64,000 nt of DNA from Nocardia sp. NBC_01503 (GTDB lineage Bacteria > Actinomycetota > Actinomycetes > Mycobacteriales > Mycobacteriaceae), in NCBI RefSeq assembly GCF_036327755.1, contig NZ_CP109596.1, forward strand, positions 5,270,001 to 5,334,000, read 5' to 3'. Made by a program: the position numbers and the translations under genes. Below, in pieces: positions 18,287-25,659 of this stretch (the stretch's first letter is position 1; each line of letters starts with the position of its first letter). Under the pieces are notes generated by a model. The model saw nothing but the letters and a program-made list of their open reading frames with translations. It was not told where the DNA came from and did no database searches.

Positions 18287-18961
18287 ATGCCTCTCCGCCC
18301 CGTGGGGATCGCGTTACTGGGCATGATCCTCGCGGGATGCGGCAGCACAACGATATCCGGTCACCCCGTGGCATCCCAAAGTTTGGTGACAACCGTGCAC
18401 ACCGACAGCGGACTCGCCCGGTTACTGCCCGACGCGTCCCAATTCCCTTCCCGCTACGCCGCGGTGACTCTGCCCGTCGACGCGGCGGGTCAGGCCGCGA
18501 GCGATCTGGACGGTGTACTGCCCGGCGCGAGCATCGATCCCGCGACCTGCGCACCGCAGGCACCCACCGCCGGACCGGTGGTCGTGGTCGGCACCGATGA
18601 CAATGCCCGCGCCACCCTCACCGTGGAGTTGGTGCGCACCGATCAGAAACTCGCCACCCTGCGAGATCAATTGCAGCGCTGCGGAACCGTGCACGTCGGA
18701 CACGGCGGCACCACCGCCACCATCACCACCGAAATGGATCCGCCACCGCCACTGGACGCCGACGACACCCTCGCGCTGCGGCGCACCGTGCGATCGGAAT
18801 CCGGCAGCGCGGGCATGACGCGCAGCATGCAGACTCTGCTCGGCCAGATCGGTGATGTGCGAATCAATGTCACCTACATGTCTTTCAGCGGCGGCAAACC
18901 CGACGCCGAAGCCCTCGACACGCTCTTCACCACCGCGGTGAGCAAGGTGCGCAAGGGCTGA
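18287..18961 (+). CDS. Putative lipoprotein
   Basis: About 224 aa from ATG 18287. The signal peptide has an Arg near the start, a hydrophobic core GIALLGMILAGC and the lipobox LAGC, so the mature protein would be lipid-anchored outside the membrane. The rest is a compact domain with two further cysteines (TCAPQ and LQRCGT). A GTG at 18212 would place 25 charged residues before the signal and is less likely. It resembles sensor-like lipoproteins of mycobacteria in general form, but I cannot name a family. Confidence 0.75.
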   Translation: MPLRPVGIALLGMILAGCGSTTISGHPVASQSLVTTVHTDSGLARLLPDASQFPSRYAAVTLPVDAAGQAASDLDGVLPGASIDPATCAPQAPTAGPVVVVGTDDNARATLTVELVRTDQKLATLRDQLQRCGTVHVGHGGTTATITTEMDPPPPLDADDTLALRRTVRSESGSAGMTRSMQTLLGQIGDVRINVTYMSFSGGKPDAEALDTLFTTAVSKVRKG

Positions 18962-18974
18962 AAGCCATTCGGAA

Positions 18975-19001
18975 GGAGCCGACCCCTGCCTGCCCGGCTC
19001 C
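18975..19001. terminator. Hairpin between convergent genes
   Basis: GGAGCCG (18975-18981) pairs with CGGCTCC (18995-19001), giving a 7-bp GC-rich stem and a 13-nt loop. It lies in the 49 nt between the ends of the lipoprotein gene and the secreted-protein gene, so it could serve both. Confidence 0.45.
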
Positions 19002-19010
19002 AGTACCGAA

Positions 19011-19526
19011 TCAGCAGGCAGAACCGGTGCCCGAACCCGAACCAGCCGAGCCGCTGCCCGCCGAACCGCTTCCGGCGGAGCCGCTTCCGAACGAACCACT
19101 CGCCGAACCGCTGCCACCCGAACCGCTGGCGGAGCCGCTGGGCAGGAATGCGCACAGGGAATTCGGCACACCGACCGGATAGACGATGGTCGACATGGAC
19201 AGGCCCTGGCGCACGCCGATGGTGTAGCTGCCCGTGGCGGTCGGGTGCCAGTCCAGGGTGGCCGTCACGACGCCGGAATTGGCGACGGGCGTGACGGTTC
19301 CGATGCTCGCGCCATTGATCAGGAACTCGACCGGGCCGAACTTGTTGTCACCGGAGACCCCGGCGATGATCGAGCAGCCGTCGTTGACACTGCACGATTT
19401 GCCCGGAATCAGGCCGATCACGCTGATATCGGTGATATCCGCGGCGGCGGATCCGGCCAGCAGCGCGGGGGCCGCGAGGGCGGTGAAGGCGGCGGCGGTG
19501 CTCACCTTGAGAAGTGTTCTCGTCAT
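19011..19526 (-). CDS. Secreted protein with Ser/Gly/Ala-repeat tail ending in cysteine
   Basis: About 171 aa. The ATG at 19526 has GGAAGGAAA upstream. A Sec signal (STAAAFTALAAPALLAGSAAA, cleaved before DITDIS) is followed by an Ig-like domain of about 90 residues with two cysteines (GKSCSVNDGCSI). It ends in a roughly 40-residue low-complexity tail of SGSA, GSG and GSAGSGS units, with a cysteine as the last residue. The tail has no charge and is unlike a sortase signal. The leader RNA can fold a hairpin ending next to the ribosome site (19540-19562). Function unknown. Confidence 0.78.
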   Translation of the reverse strand: MTRTLLKVSTAAAFTALAAPALLAGSAAADITDISVIGLIPGKSCSVNDGCSIIAGVSGDNKFGPVEFLINGASIGTVTPVANSGVVTATLDWHPTATGSYTIGVRQGLSMSTIVYPVGVPNSLCAFLPSGSASGSGGSGSASGSFGSGSAGSGSAGSGSAGSGSGTGSAC

Positions 19527-19534
19527 TGTGTATT

Positions 19535-19578
19535 TCCTTCCGGCACCGGAGTGGGGTGCCGGGCGGACTGTAACAGCG
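19535..19578 (-). repeat. Promoter-leader repeat, copy A (upstream of the secreted-protein gene)
   Basis: Read on the minus strand this has the identical core CGCTGTTACAGTCCGC, then a hairpin (arms 19540-19547 and 19555-19562) and GTGCCGGAAGGA, which includes the ribosome site of the secreted-protein gene. A second copy with the same order is at 21106-21150. The hairpin stems differ in sequence but both fold, suggesting a functional leader or regulatory element. Confidence 0.6.
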
Positions 19579-19653
19579 CGGCGCCCTCCGATTCGGTGAA
19601 ATCGGAAGTGCTGCAACATGATTCGGATTTCGCATGACTGCGCAGCAGTGTGA

Positions 19654-20595
19654 TCAGGTGCCATAGCGCGCCACGAGTTCGGTGCCCAGGCGGGCCAATT
19701 CCGCGCGCACCGAATCGGGTTCGGTGACCTCGAGCGCGGTACCCCACCCGGCCAATTGCTGGGCGATCATGAGCGGGCTCGGGGCGGTGATGCGAACCCT
19801 GGTGCGGCCGTCCGGAATCGGGCCCTCCAGCACGCAGTGCCTGCCCTGCTGATGGCGCAGCACCGGTAGCAGATGATCCGGAACCAGGACGGTCGCCGAG
19901 AGCGTCGAACGATGCCGCTCCACCTCCTCGACAACCTCCGACCAGGCGGTATTGAGGTCGAAATCGGCTGGGCGATGCGCTGGTTCGCCGGTGATCTCGA
20001 TATCGGTCATGCGATCGACCCGGAAGGTCCGCTGCCCGCGGTCGGTTCCGGCGATCAGGTACCAGATGGCGTCCTTGTCGATCAGACCCCACGGGTCGAC
20101 GGTCCGCCGCGTGCGAGTCTCGCCGCGGCCGTACTCGAATCGCACCCGGCGGCGGCGCACCACCGCGCGCTGCAACTCCTCGACCGGGGCCGGAGCCTGT
20201 TCATCGCGTTCACCCCAGCGCGCCGGATCGACGATCATCGCACCGGCCGCCGCCTCCGCATCGGTGCGGAAGGACTGCGGTAGCGCGCGCAACAACTTTC
20301 GCAGTGCGGAGCGAGTGGCCGGGCTCGCGGTCGCCATCGGGCCCAGCAGCAGGAACAGTGACTGCGCCTCCGGAGCGGTCAAGCCGCTCAGATCCGTGCG
20401 CGCACCACCCACCAGTGCCCAGCCCCCACCGCGCCCGGCCTGCGGGTATACCGGAATCCCGGCGGTCGAGAGCGCCTCCAGGTCACGGCGCGCGGTCGCC
20501 ACCGACACCTCCAGCTCGGCCGCGACCTCGGCCGCGGTCACCCGGCCGCGGGTCTGCATGAACAACAGGGTGGCTACCAATCGATCGGCTCGCAT
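19654..20595 (-). CDS. WYL-domain transcriptional regulator (DeoR-type HTH)
   Basis: About 313 aa. An N-terminal winged helix (LLFMQTRGRVTAAEVAAEL, then SVATARRDLEAL) is followed by a WYL domain (VDPWGLIDKDAIWYLIAGT, TFRVDRMTDIE) and a C-terminal WCX-like extension. WYL proteins bind nucleic acid or nucleotide ligands and usually control the adjacent gene. ATG 20595 gives the standard N-terminus MRADRL. It is divergent from a VOC gene with a 10-bp inverted repeat between them, probably its operator. Confidence 0.9.
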   Translation of the reverse strand: MRADRLVATLLFMQTRGRVTAAEVAAELEVSVATARRDLEALSTAGIPVYPQAGRGGGWALVGGARTDLSGLTAPEAQSLFLLLGPMATASPATRSALRKLLRALPQSFRTDAEAAAGAMIVDPARWGERDEQAPAPVEELQRAVVRRRRVRFEYGRGETRTRRTVDPWGLIDKDAIWYLIAGTDRGQRTFRVDRMTDIEITGEPAHRPADFDLNTAWSEVVEEVERHRSTLSATVLVPDHLLPVLRHQQGRHCVLEGPIPDGRTRVRITAPSPLMIAQQLAGWGTALEVTEPDSVRAELARLGTELVARYGT

Positions 20596-20613
20596 GAGAA
20601 AAGTCTGCCCGTA

Positions 20614-20638
20614 AAAGTGCTCATTCGGTGAGCACTTT
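20614..20638. promoter_or_regulatory. Palindromic operator between the WYL regulator and VOC genes
   Basis: A perfect inverted repeat AAAGTGCTCA / TGAGCACTTT has a 5-nt spacer TTCGG. It lies 18 nt upstream of the regulator start and 48 nt upstream of the VOC start, and is the only strong dyad in this 91-nt divergent region. I infer it is the binding site of the WYL regulator. Confidence 0.65.
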
Positions 20639-20686
20639 GCCGTCGATGATTGTGCTATCGACATCGGAACGACCAAGGAGATCGAC

Positions 20687-21091
20687 ATGCTGCGTGGAAT
20701 GGCCACCGTCACCTATTACGCCGACGACCTGGAGGCCGCCAAGGACTGGTACAGCGAATTCCTCCGCACGGCACCGTATTTCACGGTCCCGGGCGGGTAC
20801 TACGAATTCCGTATCGGCGACTACCAGGCCGAGCTCGGCCTCATCGATCGCAAGTTCGCGCCGAGCCATCCCGATCAGCCTGGCGGCCAGGTGGTCAACT
20901 GGCATGTCGATGATCTGCCCGCCACCTTCGAACGACTGCTGAGCATGGGTGCCAAGGAGTTCGAGCCGATCACCGAACGCGGCGCGGGCACCGGATTCGT
21001 CACCGCCGCGGTCGTCGACCCGTTCGGAAACGTCCTGGGCATCATGTCCAACCCGCACTACCTCGAAATTCTCGCCCAGCGCGCCGAGTAG
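20687..21091 (+). CDS. VOC (glyoxalase/bleomycin resistance/dioxygenase) family protein
   Basis: 134 aa, one VOC module of two beta-alpha-beta-beta-beta units: VTYYADDLEAAKDWYSEFL, then VVNWHVDDLPATFERLLSMG and VVDPFGNVLGIM. A possible metal ligand set is His in NWHVDD and Glu in YYEFRI. AAGGAG precedes the ATG. It is divergently transcribed from a WYL regulator and probably controlled by it. The substrate is unknown; small-molecule detoxification is a common role. Confidence 0.87.
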   Translation: MLRGMATVTYYADDLEAAKDWYSEFLRTAPYFTVPGGYYEFRIGDYQAELGLIDRKFAPSHPDQPGGQVVNWHVDDLPATFERLLSMGAKEFEPITERGAGTGFVTAAVVDPFGNVLGIMSNPHYLEILAQRAE

Positions 21092-21105
21092 CTCGCACGT
21101 GTCAC

Positions 21106-21150
21106 TCCTTCCGGCACGCGAGGAGCGTGCCGAGGCGGACTGTAACAGCG
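21106..21150 (-). repeat. Promoter-leader repeat, copy B (orphan)
   Basis: This matches copy A at 19535-19578: the same 16-nt core (21135-21150), a hairpin CGGCACGC-GAGGA-GCGTGCCG (21112-21132), then GTGCCGGAAGGAG on the minus strand. Downstream on that strand a GTG follows but the frame closes after 18 codons and runs antisense to the VOC gene. It thus looks like a leader whose gene was lost. On the plus strand the hairpin may end VOC transcription. Confidence 0.55.
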
Positions 21151-21359
21151 TGAGCGAGGGCTTTCGGGTGAAATGAAACGAATATGTTTCAAGTTTTGCG
21201 CCAACGCGGCGGCAACGTAGCAGCGGGCACCGACAGAATCCCGCGTCGGCTGCCCGCGCCACGCCGAATGGTGCACGGCGCGAACCGAATTCCACAGGCG
21301 GGGCGAAACCGGCGGTTGCTGTCGGGAGCGTGACGGTGCTCCCGCGCACCCTCGACCGC

Positions 21360-22511
21360 ATGACAACGCCCGCCGAACCCGGCCCACCCGAACCCCTGCC
21401 CGCCGCCGTCGACCCGCCGGCCGAACCCGACCCGCACTTGCGGGATCCTGGTGATTTCATCGCCGCGATACCCGCCATGCTCGGCTTCGTGCCGGCCAGA
21501 TCGCTGGTGATCACCGTATTGCGCGCGGAGCCGGGTGCCTCCGGAAGGGCGGCGATCGATGTGGTCGCCCGGATGGATCTGGACAATCCAGGTCGGTCCG
21601 CCACCGGGGAGTTGGCGGACCGGGTCGCGGGAGTCTGTGCGGGCGGGGAGGCGTCGGCGGTGCTGGCGCTGATCGTGGATGACCGGGCGACCGCGCCCGT
21701 TGAACGGCATCGTGGGGTGCGATCGCGCAAACACCGCGATCTCATCGGCGCGCTGGAGCATCGACTCGATGCCGAGGCGATTCCGCTCGCCGGTGCGTGG
21801 GCGGTAACCGCCATCGGGAGGGATCAGCCGTGGTGGAGTCTGCTCGGACCCGGGCGGTGCGGCAGTCAACCCGATCCGGCGACCTCGCTGGTGACGCTCG
21901 AGCATGTGCTCGCGGGCCGTCCAATGCGCGCCTCACGCGATGAGTTGACCGCCGCGGTCGCGGTGAATTCCATTGTGCGAGACAAGATGCCCGAACTCCT
22001 GGAGGCGGCGACCGAGGCCGCCGCCGACCGGCTCGCCCATGCCGTGCGCCGCGGTGAGCCGAACTTCTACAATCGCGCCGCACTGCGCGGCATCCTGCGG
22101 CAGATCGCGAATATCGAGGCGGGCCTTCTGCCCACCGTCGCCGACCTGGCGGAAGTGGCTGTCGCACTGCGTGATCAGACGGTGCGCGACATCCTCTTCG
22201 GCCTCACACCCGGCGTGCACGCCGGTGCGGCCGAAACCCTGTGGCTCGAATTGACCCGCGCCCTGCCCGATCCCGATCGCGCCGAGGCGGCCATGCTGCT
22301 GGGCTATACCGCCTACGCCCGCGGTGACGGACCCTTCGCCGGAGTCGCGCTGGCGGCCGCCCTGGCCTCGGACGAATCCCATCGCATGGCCAACCTGCTC
22401 GATCTCGGCCTGCAGACCGGTATGCGCCCGGAGCGGTTACACCGCTTGGCGCGGGCCGGACGCGAAGCCGCCGCGGATCTCGGGATCGATCTGCGATCGG
22501 AGCACCCGTGA
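21360..22511 (+). CDS. DUF4192 domain-containing protein
   Basis: About 383 aa from ATG 21360; GTG 21330 is an alternative. The DUF4192 opening is seen as LRDPGDFIAAIPAMLGFVP and RSLVITVLR, with DDRATAPVERHRGVR and a C-terminal AEAAMLLGYTAYARGDG segment. The N-terminus is a Pro/Glu-rich leader. DUF4192 is an actinobacterial family of unknown function often found near sigB/dtxR. The gene converges on galE, with 22 nt between stops. Confidence 0.87.
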   Translation: MTTPAEPGPPEPLPAAVDPPAEPDPHLRDPGDFIAAIPAMLGFVPARSLVITVLRAEPGASGRAAIDVVARMDLDNPGRSATGELADRVAGVCAGGEASAVLALIVDDRATAPVERHRGVRSRKHRDLIGALEHRLDAEAIPLAGAWAVTAIGRDQPWWSLLGPGRCGSQPDPATSLVTLEHVLAGRPMRASRDELTAAVAVNSIVRDKMPELLEAATEAAADRLAHAVRRGEPNFYNRAALRGILRQIANIEAGLLPTVADLAEVAVALRDQTVRDILFGLTPGVHAGAAETLWLELTRALPDPDRAEAAMLLGYTAYARGDGPFAGVALAAALASDESHRMANLLDLGLQTGMRPERLHRLARAGREAAADLGIDLRSEHP

Positions 22512-22533
22512 AATCCGCGGCGGAGAGTGAGAA

Positions 22534-23517
22534 CTACTTGCGTGCGCTGTGCGCGCGATCGCCGAGCGCGCGCAGGAAATCCCAGGCGTCGGTGACGATC
22601 TCGTCCAGATCGGTGTGTTCGGGCCGCCACCCCAGCTCGGCCATCGCCTTATCGCTGGAGGCGATGAGCACCGCCGGATCACCGGCGCGACGCGGCGCGT
22701 CCACCGAGTTGATGGGCAGCCCCGTCACCCGGCGGCACGCCGAAATAACCTCGCGCACCGAGAAACCGGTGCCGCTACCCAGATTGAAGATGCGATGCGC
22801 ACCCGGCTGCGACTGGGTCAGCGCCAGCAGATGCGCCTGCGCCAGATCGCGAATGTGGATGTAGTCGCGCACCGCACTGCCATCCGGCGTCGGATAGTCG
22901 GTGCCGAAGACCGAGATCGAATCCCGATGGCCCAGCGCCGTCTGCAAGACGAGAGGGATCAGATGCGTCTCCACCACCCGGTTCTCGCCGAGCCCGGCGT
23001 AGGCACCGGCCACATTGAAGTACCGCAGGCTGGTGGCCGCGAGCCCGTGCGCCGCCGCGTACGAGGTAATGGCGTAATCGATCGAAAGCTTCGACGCGCC
23101 ATACGGATTGGTCGGGGCCTTGGGCGCGTCCTCGACGATAGGCACCTGCTCCGGTTCGCCGTACACCGCCGCGGTGGAGGAGAAGACCAGGCGCGGGGTG
23201 CCCGCGTCCCGCATGGCCTCGAGCAGCGCCAGGGTCTTGACCACGTTGCCGTGCCAGTACTTCTCCGGCTGCACCACCGACTCGCCGACCAGCGACTGCG
23301 CCGCGAAATGCAGGACGCCGTCGAAGGATTCGGCCGCGATGAGATCTACGCCGACCGTGGCGATATCGCCCTCGACGAACTTGGCCCCGGCCGGGACGCC
23401 ATCGGTATTGCCGGTGGAGAGATCATCGACGACCACCACCTCGTGGCCCTCTTCGAGCAGAACCTGCGCGACTCCGCCGCCGACGTAACCCGCGCCTCCG
23501 GTAACCAGCAGTTTCAA
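22534..23517 (-). CDS. galE: UDP-glucose 4-epimerase
   Basis: 327 aa extended SDR. The NAD-binding motif is VTGGAGYVGGG at the N-terminus, the catalytic Ser/Thr lies in FSSTAAVYGEP, and the YxxxK pair is in YGASKLS. It interconverts UDP-glucose and UDP-galactose for arabinogalactan and other surface glycans. The start is a TTG at 23517, 3 nt after the ideR stop, so it is translated from the ideR message. The dtxR/ideR-galE pair is conserved in corynebacteria. Confidence 0.92.
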   Translation of the reverse strand: MKLLVTGGAGYVGGGVAQVLLEEGHEVVVVDDLSTGNTDGVPAGAKFVEGDIATVGVDLIAAESFDGVLHFAAQSLVGESVVQPEKYWHGNVVKTLALLEAMRDAGTPRLVFSSTAAVYGEPEQVPIVEDAPKAPTNPYGASKLSIDYAITSYAAAHGLAATSLRYFNVAGAYAGLGENRVVETHLIPLVLQTALGHRDSISVFGTDYPTPDGSAVRDYIHIRDLAQAHLLALTQSQPGAHRIFNLGSGTGFSVREVISACRRVTGLPINSVDAPRRAGDPAVLIASSDKAMAELGWRPEHTDLDEIVTDAWDFLRALGDRAHSARK

Positions 23518-23520
23518 GTC

Positions 23521-24207
23521 TCAGACCAACTTCACCTGGACGGCATGCGCCATCTCATCGGACAATTCGTAGCCTTCGTGACCCGGCACCAGAATGATCA
23601 CCGCACCGGGCTTGGTCTCCACATTCACCCGCGCGTCCGGTACGACACCGGCCTCACGCAGCTGACCGATGACCTCGGGATCGGTCTGAATGTGCTCGGA
23701 CAGGCGACGCACCACGACCGCGGCCGACTGCCCCGAGGGCAGATCCGAGAGTCGGATCAACTTCTCCTCGCCGCCGCCGCTCGGCGTGACACCCAGTTCG
23801 TCCAGACCCGGAATGGGATTGCCGTACGGCGAGGTGGTGGGGTTGTTCAGCACCTCCACCAGGCGGCGCTCCACCTCCTCGCTCATCACATGCTCCCAGC
23901 GGCAGGCCTCGGCGTGCACGTTCTCCCAGTCCAGGCCGATGATGTCGACCAGCAGCCGCTCGGCGAGGCGATGCTTGCGCATGACCGAGACGGCCATGGC
24001 ACGACCCTTATCGGTCAATTCGAGGTGGCGGTCACCGGCAACGGTCAGCAAACCGTCGCGCTCCATCCGGGCCACCGTCTGGCTCACCGTGGGCCCGCTC
24101 TGTTCGAGGCGCTCGGCAATGCGAGCGCGCAGGGGCGTAACGCCCTCCTCCTCGAGGTCGTAGATGGTACGGAGGTACATCTCCGTGGTGTCGACCAGAT
24201 CCTTCAC
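23521..24207 (-). CDS. ideR: Iron-dependent repressor, DtxR/IdeR family
   Basis: 228 aa, full length. The N-terminal HTH includes SGPTVSQTVARMERDGLL. Metal ligands Cys, Glu and His are in EACRWEHVM, and His in MRKHRLAERLLVD. The C-terminal SH3-like domain ends in VIILVPGHEGYELSDEMAHAV. With Fe(II) it represses siderophore genes and activates iron storage genes. Start is GTG, with AAGGGG 8 nt upstream. In mycobacteria ideR directly follows sigB; here about 8.5 kb of other genes separates them. Confidence 0.95.
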   Translation of the reverse strand: MKDLVDTTEMYLRTIYDLEEEGVTPLRARIAERLEQSGPTVSQTVARMERDGLLTVAGDRHLELTDKGRAMAVSVMRKHRLAERLLVDIIGLDWENVHAEACRWEHVMSEEVERRLVEVLNNPTTSPYGNPIPGLDELGVTPSGGGEEKLIRLSDLPSGQSAAVVVRRLSEHIQTDPEVIGQLREAGVVPDARVNVETKPGAVIILVPGHEGYELSDEMAHAVQVKLV

Positions 24208-24420
24208 CTGTTAACCCCTTCGTCGGCACGAATTCTACCCATGCGCGGCGGCTACACCGGGCGACAGCATATTTCGCGAACGCCGAGTCAACACCCAGGA
24301 CGGCCTGCGTGTTCCCCACAGGTTTCCCGGATGACAGGCGCGCCGACCCGGAATGACGGCAGGGCGGCGTCCGCAGTGTCAATAGCTTACGAAGTCCCCC
24401 GACGCATTAGCGTGGCAGGT

Positions 24421-25659
24421 ATGCCCGACCGTGCGCGTGGAGATGGAACCGTTGTCTGGAGCGATAGGTTCCTGGACTACACGTGGACACCCGAACACCC
24501 GATGCGACCGGTGCGACTGCAGTTCACCATGGCGCTCGCGGAGAATCTGGGGCTGCTCGACGGGGTCGAGACGCTGACCCCGGCCACGGCGGGGGAGTCC
24601 GAACTGCTGCGCGTGCACACTCATGACTACATCGAGGCCGTCAAGCACGCTCGGCAACCGGCGGGCATCGTCCCGGCCGCACCGCCCTTCGGCCTCGGCT
24701 CGGCGGACAACCCGGTATTCCCGCACATGCACGAGGCGGCCTCGGTGATCGTCGGCGGGACCTTGGCCGCGGCGCGGGAGATCGCGGCCGGGCGGACCCG
24801 GCGGGCGGTCAGCATCGGCGGTGGCATGCATCACGCCATGCCGGATTCGGCGGCCGGGTTCTGCGTGTACAACGATGTGGCGGTGGCGATTTCGTGGCTG
24901 CTGGAGAACGGGTTCGATCGGATCGCCTATCTCGATGTGGACGTACATCACGGAGATGGCGTGCAGCGCATGTTCTATGGCGATCCGCGCGTGCTGACGC
25001 TCTCGATCCATCAGCATCCGGCGACGCTGTGGCCCAATACCGGATGGCCGGAGGAGACCGGGGCGGGCAAGGCCGAGGGCACGGCCGTCAATCTGCCGAT
25101 CATGCCCGGCACCCGGGATCAATTGTGGCTGCGGGGTTTCCACGCGGTGGCCCCCGGCGCGCTGGCGGCGTTCCGCCCGCAGATCGTGGTCAGCCAGTGC
25201 GGGGTCGATACCCATCGCGAGGATCCGCTGGCCGATCTGGAGCTGAGCGTGGACGGTCAGCGCGCGGCCTTCATCGCCATGCGCGAACTGGCCGATCAAT
25301 ACGCCCAGGGGCGCTGGCTCGCGGTCGGCGGGGGTGGATACGGACTCATCCGGGTCGTCCCGCGCGCCTGGACCCATCTGCTGGCCGCCGCCCTGGATCG
25401 GGATATCGACCCGGACACCGAGATTCCGCAGCAGTGGAAGGACCTGGTCGGCGCGTACGCGCCCACCGTCGCCGCACCCGGCACCATGGGCGATGGCGCG
25501 GACACCGGCTTCGACCGCTGGGACGGTCCGGGCGGCGGTCGCGAAACCGGTGACGAGCGCGCCGACCGCGCCCGCCGGGCCCTGGACACCGCTATTTTGG
25601 CAACCCGCCGAGCGACTTTCGGCCTGCTCGGCCTGGATCCGGAGGATCCCCGTGACTGA
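24421..25659 (+). CDS. acuC: Acetoin utilization protein AcuC, class I histone deacetylase-like
   Basis: About 412 aa of the arginase/deacetylase fold. The active-site segments are GGGMHHAMPDSAAGFCVYND and LDVDVHHGDG with Asp/His zinc ligands, then SQCGVDTHREDPLADL and GGGGYGL. AcuC removes acetyl groups from lysine, classically reactivating acetyl-CoA synthetase. The longer frame upstream to 22549 is antisense to galE and ideR and is rejected; ATG 24421 is the natural N-terminus. Its stop overlaps by 8 nt the start of a GNAT/acyl-CoA synthetase gene, so the acetylation and deacetylation enzymes form one operon. Confidence 0.9.
   Translation: MPDRARGDGTVVWSDRFLDYTWTPEHPMRPVRLQFTMALAENLGLLDGVETLTPATAGESELLRVHTHDYIEAVKHARQPAGIVPAAPPFGLGSADNPVFPHMHEAASVIVGGTLAAAREIAAGRTRRAVSIGGGMHHAMPDSAAGFCVYNDVAVAISWLLENGFDRIAYLDVDVHHGDGVQRMFYGDPRVLTLSIHQHPATLWPNTGWPEETGAGKAEGTAVNLPIMPGTRDQLWLRGFHAVAPGALAAFRPQIVVSQCGVDTHREDPLADLELSVDGQRAAFIAMRELADQYAQGRWLAVGGGGYGLIRVVPRAWTHLLAAALDRDIDPDTEIPQQWKDLVGAYAPTVAAPGTMGDGADTGFDRWDGPGGGRETGDERADRARRALDTAILATRRATFGLLGLDPEDPRD

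Noticed and set aside
19020..19140. Short tandem repeats that might be a CRISPR or minisatellite locus
   Set aside because: The repeats are in frame and encode the Ser/Gly/Ala tail of the secreted protein; there are no spacers.
22549..24420. Apparent 600-codon N-terminal extension of AcuC
   Set aside because: It runs antisense through galE and ideR; AcuC homology starts at 24421.
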